Below are positions 1 through 7,830 of a stretch of 10,517 nt of DNA, one piece after another; position 1 is the stretch's first letter; each line of letters opens with the position of its first letter. Source of the stretch: Bacteroides sp. (GTDB lineage Bacteria; Bacteroidota; Bacteroidia; Bacteroidales; Bacteroidaceae). The position numbers were made by a program, and so were the translations under genes. The notes beneath the pieces were generated by a model. That model was not told the DNA's origin. It made no database searches and was given only the letters and a program-made list of their open reading frames with translations. The stretch lies in contig DYCT01000044.1 in the NCBI GenBank assembly GCA_019417975.1, positions 1 to 10,517 of the forward strand. The letters run 5' to 3'.

Positions 1-389
1 CCGTAGATACTGCTACACTTCAGAACGACGGAAAACCTTTTATCATTAGTTTTTTTGCTACTTGGTGCAAACCATGTAACCGTGAGTTGAATGCTATTCA
101 TGAAGTTTATTCTGATTGGCAGGACGAAACAGGTGTGAAAGTTATTGCAGTGTCTATTGACCAGGCTCAGAATGTGGCAAAAGTAAAACCGTTGGTCGAT
201 GGCTACGGATGGGAATATGAGGTACTGCTCGACCCGAATGGCGATTTTAAACGTGCAATGGGTGTGAATATGATTCCGGCAGTATTTGTTGTTGATGGTG
301 ATGGAAAGATTGCCGAGACCCGTAGCGGTTATACCGATGGTTCGGAAGGTCATCTGATTGCTAAGGTTAGAGAATTGCTTAAGAAATAA
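1..389 (+). CDS. TlpA-like thioredoxin-family protein, 5'-truncated by the window edge
   Basis: The reading frame is open from base 3 to the TAA at 387-389, giving 128 visible residues; the N-terminus lies outside the window. The visible part is a thioredoxin fold: a strand FIISFFATWCKPC with the CxxC redox motif (codons 63-77), the VKVIAVSID strand, and the cis-proline segment MIPAVFVVDGDGKI near the end. WCxxC with the AVSID and IPAVFV segments is typical of TlpA/ResA-type periplasmic thiol-disulfide oxidoreductases. Whether this one has a lipobox, signal peptide or extra N-terminal domain cannot be seen. It ends 4 nt before the next gene, so it belongs to the same operon as the barrel, Omp28-like and sorting-domain genes. 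An internal TTG at 87 would start after the CxxC motif and is not a credible start. The family call is confident; the substrate is unknown. Confidence 0.9.
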   Translation, partial: VDTATLQNDGKPFIISFFATWCKPCNRELNAIHEVYSDWQDETGVKVIAVSIDQAQNVAKVKPLVDGYGWEYEVLLDPNGDFKRAMGVNMIPAVFVVDGDGKIAETRSGYTDGSEGHLIAKVRELLKK

Positions 390-393
390 AATT

Positions 394-2169
394 ATGAGAA
401 GTGCGAGGTTAGCGGTGTTTGCATTGGCCTTGGGCTTTGCTTCCGCTTCTTTTGCCCAGATTCAATTGGGTAAAAGCGTTTCTTTGAGCGGTAGTTTGCA
501 GACCGATATTCTGTTTCCGCAGGAAGATGAGGCTATTGGTGCAAATAGTTCGGCTTGGAACAACGATTGGGGAGTAACAAATACCTATTTGGATGTGAAC
601 TTGATGAGTAAATATGTTTCAGCAGGGGCACGTTTGGAGTATTTGGATCATCCGCTTCCCGGATTTGAAAAAGATTTTGCCGGATGGGGTATACCTCATA
701 TTTATTTAACCGGTAAATATAAAGGTGTGGAACTGACTGTCGGTGATTTTTACGATCAGTTTGGTAACGGCTTTATTTATCGTACCTACGAAGAGCGTAG
801 CTTGGGGGTAGATAACTCTTTGCGAGGTGCCCGCTTGGTGGTTCGTCCTTATAAGGGAATTAATGTTAAGCTCGTGGGTGGTCAGCAGCGTTATTATTGG
901 GCGCAGAAAGGGTACTTGTGGCAGAAACGCTATTGGAGTGATGAAACTCACAAGAGCTATGTGTTTGGTGCCGATGCAGAATTGAATGTAGAACAGTGGT
1001 TTAAACGGATGCAGGAGTCTAACACTTATCTGACATTGGGCTTGTCGTATGTGGGCCGTCAAGAAGATGATGAAACAATTTTAACGAACCAAATTGTATC
1101 TTTCGACCCATTGATAGCGAAACGCTTGAATCTACCGAATGTAGTCAATGCATATGATTTTCGTGCACAGTTACAGAAAGGCAATTTCAATGTAATGTTA
1201 AACTATGCATTGAAAGGTTGCGACCCTTCAAGCGATAACTATTATATCTATAAGAAAGGTAGTGCCTTGATGTTATCGGGTTCGTATTCAAAACGAGGTA
1301 TGAGTGTGTTGTTGCAGGCAAAGCGTAGCGACAATATGTCTTATCGTAGTAATCGAACCATGAAAGGTGTAAGTACTGCTTCTTTCATTAATAACTTGCC
1401 GGTATTCTCTTATCAACATACATACAGCTTGGCTACGCTTTATCCTTATTCTACTCAGGCTGCGGGCGAATGGGCTTTCCAAGGTGAGTTCAGTTATAAC
1501 TTTAAGCGTCATACTGCTCTCGGTGGTAAGTATGGTACTACTGTTAAGGTCAATTTCTCACATATTCGTTCCATCTACGGACAGTTTGACAACATAGCTC
1601 AGTTGAAGGGTACGGATGGCAAGCAAGCCAACTTCTTCGATATGGGTGGAGGAGTTTACTTCCAGGATGCACATTTGGCTATCGACAAGAAAGTGTCTAA
1701 AAATGTGAAGTTGAACTTTATGTATATCAATCAGCTTTTCAATCCGGCTGCGATTGGTCACGTGGATGAGAAACTTGTTCAGAGTAATATTTTTGTGATG
1801 GAAGGAAAATTCAAGTTGAACCGGAAACTCTCTTTGCGCGCTGAGTTGCAGTATCTGTTGGCTAGCGATTACAAGACTTACAGTGGCAATACGGTAGAAC
1901 CGCTTGAACGTTCTAATCAGGGAGACTGGATGTATGGTATGATTGAGTTAGCTGTTGCTCCGTCTTTCATGTTCTCTGTTTCCGATATGTATAATGTGGG
2001 AGCTACCAAGAATCATTATTATAATGTATCGGGTGTATTCACACACAAGTCGCATCGTTTGCAAGTGGGTTACGGACGTACACGTGCCGGATATACTTGT
2101 GCCGGTGGTGTTTGTCGCGAGGTGCCTGCCAGCAAGGGAGCTACAATTTCTTATACCTATAATTTTTAA
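394..2169 (+). CDS. Outer-membrane beta-barrel candidate, DUF6029-like
   Basis: This gene encodes 591 residues from ATG 394. The upstream in-frame ATG at 358 lies inside the previous gene and would put 12 residues ahead of a clean signal peptide, so 394 is preferred. The signal peptide is MRSARLAVFALALGFASASFA, probably cleaved before QIQLG. The rest has no hydrophobic helix. It is rich in alternating aromatic and polar strands, such as GARLEYLD, LYLGL-like segments and RLQVGYGRTRAGY, and ends in ISYTYNF; a terminal aromatic residue on the last strand is typical of proteins inserted by the Bam complex. From memory it resembles the DUF6029 family that sits beside Omp28 genes in Bacteroidales, but I could not verify this by search. 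Near the C-terminus it has a CAGGVC pair (about residues 569 and 574), probably in the last loop. It lies between the thioredoxin (4 nt gap) and the Omp28-like gene (3 nt gap). The function is unknown; a surface or transport partner for the neighbouring proteins is an inference. Confidence 0.8.
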   Translation: MRSARLAVFALALGFASASFAQIQLGKSVSLSGSLQTDILFPQEDEAIGANSSAWNNDWGVTNTYLDVNLMSKYVSAGARLEYLDHPLPGFEKDFAGWGIPHIYLTGKYKGVELTVGDFYDQFGNGFIYRTYEERSLGVDNSLRGARLVVRPYKGINVKLVGGQQRYYWAQKGYLWQKRYWSDETHKSYVFGADAELNVEQWFKRMQESNTYLTLGLSYVGRQEDDETILTNQIVSFDPLIAKRLNLPNVVNAYDFRAQLQKGNFNVMLNYALKGCDPSSDNYYIYKKGSALMLSGSYSKRGMSVLLQAKRSDNMSYRSNRTMKGVSTASFINNLPVFSYQHTYSLATLYPYSTQAAGEWAFQGEFSYNFKRHTALGGKYGTTVKVNFSHIRSIYGQFDNIAQLKGTDGKQANFFDMGGGVYFQDAHLAIDKKVSKNVKLNFMYINQLFNPAAIGHVDEKLVQSNIFVMEGKFKLNRKLSLRAELQYLLASDYKTYSGNTVEPLERSNQGDWMYGMIELAVAPSFMFSVSDMYNVGATKNHYYNVSGVFTHKSHRLQVGYGRTRAGYTCAGGVCREVPASKGATISYTYNF

Positions 2170-2172
2170 GTC

Positions 2173-2997
2173 ATGCTGAAGAATAAATTCTATATGGCAA
2201 TTGCGTTTGCCGGACTGCTTTTAGGTGCGTGCAACGAGATTGAAGAAAATGAACGTTTTTTAGATACACCGCTTTCTGCTTTGCAGCGTACGGTATTATT
2301 GGAAGAATTTACCGGTCAGAATTGTCCAAACTGTCCGGAAGGAGCCAAGCAGGCTGCTAAATTACAGGAAATGTTTGGTGATAAAGTCGTAGTTGTGGGT
2401 ATTCATGCAGGGGCCTTTGCAAAAGGTTCTGAATTTGAGACTGCAGCAGGTCAGGCTTATTGGGAAAAGTTTTATGCCAATGGTAACAGCATCGGCTATC
2501 CGGCTGCCATTATAAACAGAGATGGCAAGGTGTCTACCGGTTATCAGTCGGAATGGAGCTCGAGCGTTATTACAGCCGGAATGCTTCCTTCATCGTATGA
2601 GATGGATATGAAAGTAGACTTTGACGAGGCTGCTAAATCGGTAAAAGTAATTTCCTCGTTAAAAAAAGTATTGGGTGCTGCCAATAATCAGACGAAATTG
2701 GTATATTTGCTCACAGAAAGTAAACTGATTAATTATCAGGCATCAGGTGGCTCGTATGTCTTTGATTATGAACACAACCATGTGTTGCGCGGAGCAATAG
2801 GCGATAAAGATGAAACTCCGAACTATTGGGGTACAGATGTTGTTGTCGGTACAAAAGACGAGACCATTGTAGAGTCTGCTGAATATGTATTGGATGCGAA
2901 CTGGAATCCGGCAAACATGCATGTGATTGGTTTGCTTTATGATGCTCAGACTTCCGAAGCTTTGCAGGTAGTGGAAGCTCCGATGGTTGTAAAATGA
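2173..2997 (+). CDS. Omp28-related outer-membrane lipoprotein with thioredoxin-like CPNC motif
   Basis: This gene encodes 274 residues. The N-terminus MLKNKFYMAIAFAGLLLGAC is a type II signal peptide with lipobox LLGAC, so Cys20 is the lipidated residue. The following stretch NEIEENE is acidic, which in Bacteroidetes can act as a surface-export signal for lipoproteins. Residues 41-60 read VLLEEFTGQNCPNCPEGAKQ, the hallmark of the family named after Porphyromonas gingivalis Omp28. C51-P-N-C54 sits where the thioredoxin active site would be, and GYPAAIINRDG (Pro110) matches the cis-proline segment that follows in thioredoxin folds. The C-terminal half (about residues 125-274) looks beta-rich, consistent with the family's second domain. 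The gene starts 3 nt after the barrel gene and ends about 30 nt before the sorting-domain gene. The family assignment is strong; the activity (redox or adhesion-related) is not established. Confidence 0.88.
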   Translation: MLKNKFYMAIAFAGLLLGACNEIEENERFLDTPLSALQRTVLLEEFTGQNCPNCPEGAKQAAKLQEMFGDKVVVVGIHAGAFAKGSEFETAAGQAYWEKFYANGNSIGYPAAIINRDGKVSTGYQSEWSSSVITAGMLPSSYEMDMKVDFDEAAKSVKVISSLKKVLGAANNQTKLVYLLTESKLINYQASGGSYVFDYEHNHVLRGAIGDKDETPNYWGTDVVVGTKDETIVESAEYVLDANWNPANMHVIGLLYDAQTSEALQVVEAPMVVK

Positions 2998-3031
2998 AAA
3001 AGGAATAGTTTTAATTAAAAAAATAATGCTT

Positions 3032-3742
3032 ATGAGAAAATTTACTTTGATAGCTGCTTTAGCCTTCTCTGTAATGGGGGTCAATGCACAAGAGTTGAAC
3101 TTTGTGCGTGGAGGCGAAGTGATAAAAGATGGCACAACACTGGAAGTTAAGGAGTTGACAGAAACCAATCCTGGCTTTGGTAAGCTTGATGCCGAACTGT
3201 TTGTGCAGAATGCCGGAACAGAAGATCAAGAAGCTACTCTTACAATTTCAGTATTGGATGGTAGCGATATCGGATTTTGTGGCTTTGGTAGTCAATGTAT
3301 AATGGTGATCAAGGGTGAACCTAAGGCACGTACGCGAATCATGAAAGCCGGTGAAACTAACGACCCGCAAGTGCATACGATGCAACCGTTTAAAATGAAC
3401 GATTCGTCTGTTAAGTTCTACTCTAAAGTTGAGTATAAACTTACTTATGGCTCGACAATCAAAACGGTAATTGTAGATTTTAATTATGGTGATGCTGCTT
3501 CCATCAGTACTGTATATGGCGAGAGCAATGTGTATGTTGCTGACAATGCTTTGCAATATTCATTTGGTAATGCAGCCAATCGCTCTTTGAATATCTATAG
3601 CATCACAGGTGCATTGGTAAAGAGTGAAGTGTTGGAAAATGCCGGAACTGTATCTCTCAATAACCTGAATAAAGGTGTCTATTTGTATGAAATCATGCAG
3701 AATGGAAAGCGTGTTGCTGCACACAAGTGCGTGATTCGTTAA
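3032..3742 (+). CDS. Secreted protein with C-terminal T9SS type A-like sorting domain
   Basis: This gene encodes 236 residues from ATG 3032; ATG 3026 is in frame and would add only Met-Leu. ATG 3032 gives the more usual MRKF signal-peptide start, with an A-rich stretch about 8 nt upstream. The signal peptide MRKFTLIAALAFSVMGVNAQ is followed by a beta-rich domain (about residues 21-155) of unknown family with two close cysteines in GFCGFGSQC (C83, C89). Residues from about 165 to 236 look like a Por-secretion C-terminal domain: LNIYSITGALVKSEVL, then a polar turn, then LNKGVYLYEIMQNGKRVAAHKCVIR. This pattern normally directs export by the type IX system and anchoring at the surface. It is the last gene of the operon and is followed by a strong hairpin terminator. 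The function of the N-terminal domain is not recognised. Confidence 0.82.
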   Translation: MRKFTLIAALAFSVMGVNAQELNFVRGGEVIKDGTTLEVKELTETNPGFGKLDAELFVQNAGTEDQEATLTISVLDGSDIGFCGFGSQCIMVIKGEPKARTRIMKAGETNDPQVHTMQPFKMNDSSVKFYSKVEYKLTYGSTIKTVIVDFNYGDAASISTVYGESNVYVADNALQYSFGNAANRSLNIYSITGALVKSEVLENAGTVSLNNLNKGVYLYEIMQNGKRVAAHKCVIR

Positions 3743-3771
3743 TCCGAATATCTTATTTTATAGTAGTGAGG

Positions 3772-3804
3772 AAAAAGCCGTCGATGTGTTATCGATGGCT
3801 TTTT
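3772..3804. terminator. Bidirectional intrinsic terminator between the sorting-domain gene and uvrB
   Basis: A 14-bp stem pairs 3772-3785 (AAAAAGCCGTCGAT) with 3791-3804 (ATCGATGGCTTTTT), with one G-U wobble and a 5-nt loop GTGTT. The A-run on one arm and T-run on the other let it act on both strands. It lies 29 nt after the stop at 3742 on the + strand and 5 nt after the uvrB stop on the - strand, as expected for a shared terminator between convergent genes. Confidence 0.88.
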
Positions 3805-3809
3805 TACGT

Positions 3810-5834
3810 TTAGGGAAACTTTGTTTTCAGCAAGTCTTCCATCTTCAGCAGTTCATCACGATATTGGGCTGCTTCCATAAATTCCAATTTCTTGGCAGCT
3901 TCGTACATCTGTTTGCGTGTGCGTTCGATGCTTTTTTCCAGCTGTGCTTTCGACATGTATTGTACAATTGGGTCGGCTGCAATACTGGTTTGTTCCGGTT
4001 CTGTGTAAACCTTTGCCTGTGGTTGTTTCTTTTCTTCCGAATTGCCGATTAAGGCGTTTTGGTGAGCACGCTTGATTTGTTTGGGTACGATGCCGTTGGC
4101 TTCGTTGTAGGCAAGCTGTTTTTCGCGGCGGCGATTAGTTTCGTCAATGGTTTGTTGCATGCTTTCTGTTATCTTGTCGGCATACATGATAACTTTTCCG
4201 TTGATGTTTCGTGCTGCGCGTCCTGCTGTCTGGGTGAGCGAACGGTGTGAGCGCAAGAATCCTTCTTTATCAGCGTCCAGGATAGCGACTAACGATACTT
4301 CCGGCAGGTCCAGCCCCTCGCGGAGCAGATTGACTCCAACCAACACATCGTAGAGTCCTTGTCGTAAATCTTCCATGATTTGCACTCGTTCCAGTGTGTC
4401 TACATCGCTATGGATATAGTTGCAACGTACATCGTTTTTCAGAAGATATTCGGTCAGTTCTTCGGCCATACGTTTGGTTAGAGTCGTTACGAGTACCCGT
4501 TCGTCTTTTTCGATACGTTGCTGTATTTCTTCCATCAAGTCGTCGATTTGGTTCAAGCTGGGGCGTACGTCGATAATCGGGTCCAACAGTCCGGTGGGTC
4601 GAATCACTTGCTCCACCACCACACCTTCACTCTTTATCAGTTCGTAGTCGGCCGGTGTAGCACTGACATAGATGGTTTGCGGAACCATTTCTTCGAACTC
4701 TTCAAATTTGAGTGGGCGGTTGTCCAAAGCGGCAGGCAGTCGAAATCCATATTCCACCAAGTTGGTCTTTCGGGCGCGGTCACCTCCATACATTGCTCTG
4801 ATTTGCGGGACACTGACATGACTTTCGTCTATGACCATGAGAAAATCTTTTGGGAAGAAGTCGAGTAGGCAGTAGGGACGTGTGCCCGGAGCCCGCCCGT
4901 CGAAATAGCGTGAATAGTTTTCGATGCCAGAGCAGTGTCCCAATTCTCGAATCATTTCCATATCATATGTTACCCGTTCATAGAGTCGTTTGGCTTCAAA
5001 ATGTTTTCCGATAGATTTCAAGTAGTTCACTTGGAGGGTCAGGTCATCTTCTATCTGATGGATGGCGCGTTGTGTACTCTCCTTTGTAGTCATAAACAAG
5101 TTGGCCGGATAGATTTTGTATTGGTCGAAAGTAGCTACCCTGACTTGAGTTACCGGGTCTATTTCCTCAATACTGTCCACCTCGTCACCCCAAAAGACGA
5201 TGCGCAGGATGTAATCCGAGTAGGCCAGAAAGATGTCGACCGTATCTCCCTTTACACGAAAGTTTCCTCTGTTCAGTTCCAAATCATTTCGTACATACAA
5301 ACTGTCCACCAGCCTTCTGAGAAATTCATTCCGGTTTATTACTTTCTCTTTTTCCACATCGATGACGTTGTTGTAGAAATCGGATGGATTTCCCATGCCA
5401 TAGATGCAGGAAACGGAAGATACCACAATCACATCTTTTCGTCCCGACAAAAGGGCTGAGGTGGCAGCCAAGCGCAGTTTGTCTATTTCCTCGTTGATAG
5501 CCAAGTCTTTTTCGATATATGTGTCTGTAGATGGGATATACGCTTCCGGTTGGTAATAGTCGTAATAAGAAACATAGTATTCCACCGCATTTTCGGGGAA
5601 AAAGCTTTTAAACTCACCATATAGCTGGGCGGCCAGTGTCTTGTTATGACTCAGAATCAGGGTTGGCTTGTTGATGTTTTTGATTACGTTGGCTATTGTG
5701 AAAGTCTTTCCGGAACCGGTCACTCCCAATAGCGTCTGTGCCGATGCCCCTTCGCGGATGCCTTCTGTCAGTTGGGCAATTGCTTCCGGTTGGTCGCCTG
5801 TAGGTTTGTATTCAGAGGTCAGTTTAAAATCCAT
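3810..5834 (-). CDS. uvrB: UvrB, excinuclease ABC subunit B
   Basis: UvrB is the helicase-like subunit of nucleotide excision repair. It is loaded by UvrA, verifies the lesion by inserting a beta-hairpin, then recruits UvrC for incision. From ATG 5834 the protein has 674 residues, normal for the family. Visible motifs: Walker A GVTGSGKT (37-44), the hairpin region YYDYYQPEAYIPSTDTYIEKD (about 90-110), DESH box (336-339), VSATPADYE (390-398), helicase motif VI QTAGRAARN (535-543), and the C-terminal UVR coiled-coil domain (about 628-668) that contacts UvrC. The frame stays open upstream to ATG 5999, but MDFKLTSEYKPTGDQPEAI is where UvrB proteins begin, and A-rich AACAAAAACAAT precedes it. It diverges from bamD and converges on the sorting-domain gene. 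No clear promoter was found; a weak TAATTTTA lies in the 5' region. Confidence 0.98.
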   Translation of the reverse strand: MDFKLTSEYKPTGDQPEAIAQLTEGIREGASAQTLLGVTGSGKTFTIANVIKNINKPTLILSHNKTLAAQLYGEFKSFFPENAVEYYVSYYDYYQPEAYIPSTDTYIEKDLAINEEIDKLRLAATSALLSGRKDVIVVSSVSCIYGMGNPSDFYNNVIDVEKEKVINRNEFLRRLVDSLYVRNDLELNRGNFRVKGDTVDIFLAYSDYILRIVFWGDEVDSIEEIDPVTQVRVATFDQYKIYPANLFMTTKESTQRAIHQIEDDLTLQVNYLKSIGKHFEAKRLYERVTYDMEMIRELGHCSGIENYSRYFDGRAPGTRPYCLLDFFPKDFLMVIDESHVSVPQIRAMYGGDRARKTNLVEYGFRLPAALDNRPLKFEEFEEMVPQTIYVSATPADYELIKSEGVVVEQVIRPTGLLDPIIDVRPSLNQIDDLMEEIQQRIEKDERVLVTTLTKRMAEELTEYLLKNDVRCNYIHSDVDTLERVQIMEDLRQGLYDVLVGVNLLREGLDLPEVSLVAILDADKEGFLRSHRSLTQTAGRAARNINGKVIMYADKITESMQQTIDETNRRREKQLAYNEANGIVPKQIKRAHQNALIGNSEEKKQPQAKVYTEPEQTSIAADPIVQYMSKAQLEKSIERTRKQMYEAAKKLEFMEAAQYRDELLKMEDLLKTKFP

Positions 5835-5986
5835 ATTGTTTTTGTTTACGGTATCGCGTGTAAAATTAAGCAATTCTTCAGAACTTATGGTCTTGTCTCT
5901 GCCGGTTTTTTGTTTTCCCATTTGCTTTATGAGCGTGTAGAGCCGGATTTCGGTATTTATAATTTGTATTAAATCTCCCCGATTAA

Positions 5987-6017
5987 TTGCAGGTTTCAAT
6001 GGATATATTTAAATTTG
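5987..6017 (+). promoter_or_regulatory. Bacteroides-type promoter of the bamD operon
   Basis: TAAATTTG at 6010-6017 is an exact match to the Bacteroides sigma-ABfr -7 consensus TAnnTTTG. A TTG at 5987-5989 lies 20 nt upstream, at the usual spacing for the -33 element. Transcription would start near 6023, leaving a leader of about 14 nt before the bamD ATG at 6037. The consensus is established knowledge; use of this site is inferred. Confidence 0.75.
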
Positions 6018-6036
6018 CACATTATTTTGTAAAAGA

Positions 6037-6840
6037 ATGAAGCGAAACATCATTATAACGTCATTGGCGATTCTGCTGCTTACTTCTTGTGGCGAATACA
6101 ACCGAATCTTGAAGTGTACGAATTATGAGTACAAATATGAAGTGGCGAAGTCGTATTATTTAAGAGGAAATTATTCAAAGGCAGCTACATTGCTGGAAGA
6201 GCTGATTACCATTATGAAAGGTACCGATAAGGCCGAAGAATCGCTCTTTATGTTGGGTATGACCTATTTCGAACAGGGAGATTATACCACATCTTCTCAT
6301 TATTTCACAACCTATTACAATACTTATCCGCGCGGAGTGTATGGCGAATTGGCTCGTTACAATGCCGGTAAAGCGTTGTATCTGGATTCTCCGGAAGCAC
6401 GTCTGGACCAGTCCGGAACCTATCGTGCCATTCAGGAATTGCAGCTGTTTATGGAATATTACCCGACCAGCGATAAGAAAGAAGATGCACAGGACATGAT
6501 TTTCAAGTTGCAGGACAAACTGGTTTGGAAAGAATATTATTCGGCCAAGTTGTATTATAACTTGGGAAATTATATGGGAAACAATTATCAGTCGTGCGTG
6601 ATAACAGCTCAAAATGCGTTGAGAGATTATCCGTATACCGCACTTCGTGAAGATTTGTCGATACTGGTATTGCGCTCTAAGTATCAGATGGCAGTACAGA
6701 GTGTGTATGAGAAACAGGAAGAACGCTATCGTGATGCGGTCGATGAGTATTATGCTTTTACCAACGAGTTCCCGGAAAGCAAGTACAAAAAAGAGGCAGA
6801 CAAGATTTTTAAAGATTGCAGTAAAAATATTAAAGATTAA
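6037..6840 (+). CDS. bamD: BamD, outer-membrane protein assembly lipoprotein
   Basis: BamD is the essential lipoprotein partner of BamA that helps insert beta-barrel proteins into the outer membrane, working from its periplasmic face. The protein has 267 residues. The signal peptide MKRNIIITSLAILLLTSC ends in a lipobox with Cys18 as the lipidated residue. It is followed by helical TPR-type repeats: YEVAKSYYLRGNYSKAATLLEELI (about 34-57), ESLFMLGMTYFEQGDYTTSSHYFTTYYNTYP and YRAIQELQLFMEYYPTSDKKEDA. This arrangement and length match the YfiO/BamD family. It has its own TAnnTTTG promoter, diverges from uvrB, and is followed after 15 nt by the omega gene. Co-location of bamD with the omega gene is common in Bacteroidetes. 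Several barrel candidates in this window would be expected clients. Confidence 0.93.
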   Translation: MKRNIIITSLAILLLTSCGEYNRILKCTNYEYKYEVAKSYYLRGNYSKAATLLEELITIMKGTDKAEESLFMLGMTYFEQGDYTTSSHYFTTYYNTYPRGVYGELARYNAGKALYLDSPEARLDQSGTYRAIQELQLFMEYYPTSDKKEDAQDMIFKLQDKLVWKEYYSAKLYYNLGNYMGNNYQSCVITAQNALRDYPYTALREDLSILVLRSKYQMAVQSVYEKQEERYRDAVDEYYAFTNEFPESKYKKEADKIFKDCSKNIKD

Positions 6841-6855
6841 TTATAATACACAATT

Positions 6856-7191
6856 ATGGATTACAAAAAAACAAATGCTCCTACCAACACGGTGACACGT
6901 GATATGATGGATTTGTGTGAAGAAACCGGTAATGTTTATGAAACAGTAGCCATCATCGGTAAACGTGCCAACCAGATTAGCGTGGAAATTAAAAACGATT
7001 TGTCCAAGAAGTTGCAGGAATTTGCTTCTTACAATGATAATTTGGAAGAAGTATTTGAAAACAGAGAGCAGATTGAGATTTCACGTTACTATGAGAAGTT
7101 GCCGAAACCGACCTTGATTGCTACTCAGGAATATATCGAAGGTAAGGTATATTACCGTAATCCGGCAAAGGAAAAAGAGAAATTGCAATAA
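6856..7191 (+). CDS. rpoZ: RNA polymerase omega/Rpb6-like subunit
   Basis: This is a 111-residue soluble protein of the omega/RPB6/K family, which binds the beta' subunit of RNA polymerase and aids enzyme assembly and stability. The conserved core is GNVYETVAIIGKRANQI (about residues 25-41), matching the family pattern of a short helix followed by a basic R-A-N/R-Q segment. The C-terminal part (EQIEISRYYEKLPKPTLIATQEYIEGKVYYRNP) is the form seen in Bacteroidetes rather than the E. coli RpoZ tail. The spacing of 15 nt to bamD places it in the same transcript, and a hairpin terminator follows 19 nt after its stop. The symbol rpoZ is used by family equivalence. Confidence 0.88.
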   Translation: MDYKKTNAPTNTVTRDMMDLCEETGNVYETVAIIGKRANQISVEIKNDLSKKLQEFASYNDNLEEVFENREQIEISRYYEKLPKPTLIATQEYIEGKVYYRNPAKEKEKLQ

Positions 7192-7210
7192 AGCTCTGAG
7201 AGAATAAGAT

Positions 7211-7243
7211 AAAGGGTTTGCTTCTGTCAAGCCCTTTTTTATT
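7211..7243 (+). terminator. Intrinsic terminator after the bamD-omega operon
   Basis: A 10-bp stem pairs 7211-7220 (AAAGGGTTTG) with 7228-7237 (CAAGCCCTTT), with one wobble pair and a 7-nt loop, and continues into a T-rich tail. It lies between the omega stop and the DUF4293 start, so the downstream gene depends on read-through or on its own promoter. No good promoter is visible in the 25 nt that remain before ATG 7268. Confidence 0.85.
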
Positions 7244-7267
7244 ATTAGATTAAAACGAATTATTTTT

Positions 7268-7720
7268 ATGATACAACGTATTCAAAGTGTATATTTGCTA
7301 CTGGTGACAGTGTTGTTGGTTGTAGCGATGTGTATGCCTGTAGGTAGCTTTATGATGGCCGATGGTCAGATAGCATCTTTTACAAACTTGGGTGTGTACT
7401 CTGAAATCGGATGCGACTCGTCTCCGTGGGGAATGTTTGCCATTTTGTTGCTCTCTGCCGTTATTGCGTTTGCTACCATCTTCTTGTTTAAGAATCGTAT
7501 TTTGCAGATTCGGATGACTGTATTCAACAGTGTATTGTTGGTAGGATATTATGCCACTTTCTTCGTATTCATGTTTGTACTGAAAGACCGTATGGACGCT
7601 TCTTTCCATTCTTCGTGGGGGCTGGCTTTTCCATTGGTATCTCTTATTTTGAATTACTTGGCTATCCGTGCCATCGGTAGCGATGAGGTGATGGTAAAAG
7701 CTGCCGACCGTTTGCGTTAA
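7268..7720 (+). CDS. DUF4293 family four-helix inner-membrane protein
   Basis: This small protein of 150 residues starts MIQRIQSVYLLLVTVLLVVAMCMPVGSF, the typical N-terminus of DUF4293 proteins, which are confined to Bacteroidetes. Four hydrophobic segments are visible at about residues 7-27, 54-74, 83-105 and 115-135, so it is predicted to be an inner-membrane protein. The loop between helices 1 and 2 (about 28-53) is the only sizeable exposed part. No catalytic motif is visible and no function is known to me. It follows the omega gene in the same direction, a neighbourhood seen in this phylum, but a terminator stands between them. Its own terminator follows at about 7758-7805. Confidence 0.85.
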   Translation: MIQRIQSVYLLLVTVLLVVAMCMPVGSFMMADGQIASFTNLGVYSEIGCDSSPWGMFAILLLSAVIAFATIFLFKNRILQIRMTVFNSVLLVGYYATFFVFMFVLKDRMDASFHSSWGLAFPLVSLILNYLAIRAIGSDEVMVKAADRLR

Positions 7721-7757
7721 TCGGGCGGAATAAAAGCTTATTTTATCAAGATTTTTC

Positions 7758-7805
7758 AAGCTATCTGCACTTCTCTGTATGGAGATTTGCGGATGGTTTT
7801 TTTTT
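7758..7805 (+). terminator. Intrinsic terminator after the DUF4293 gene
   Basis: An outer stem pairs CTATCTGC (7761-7768) with GCGGATGG (7789-7796), with wobble pairs. An inner stem TTCTC/GAGA-type pairing closes a loop around TGTATG (about 7776-7781), with a small internal mismatch between the stems. It runs directly into nine T residues at 7797-7805. It lies about 40 nt after the DUF4293 stop. Confidence 0.75.
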
Positions 7806-7830
7806 ATTTCTTCAAAGTAACTATAGGTTC

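Noticed and set aside
706..1761. Three antisense open frames within the barrel gene
   Set aside because: They have no signal, motif or start context, and they lie opposite a well-supported coding gene.
4935..5459. 174-codon open frame on the + strand across uvrB
   Set aside because: It is antisense to conserved UvrB motifs and its translation shows no recognisable domain.
5861..5875. TAATTTTA on the - strand as a possible uvrB promoter -7 element
   Set aside because: The last consensus base is wrong and no TTG lies at the right distance.
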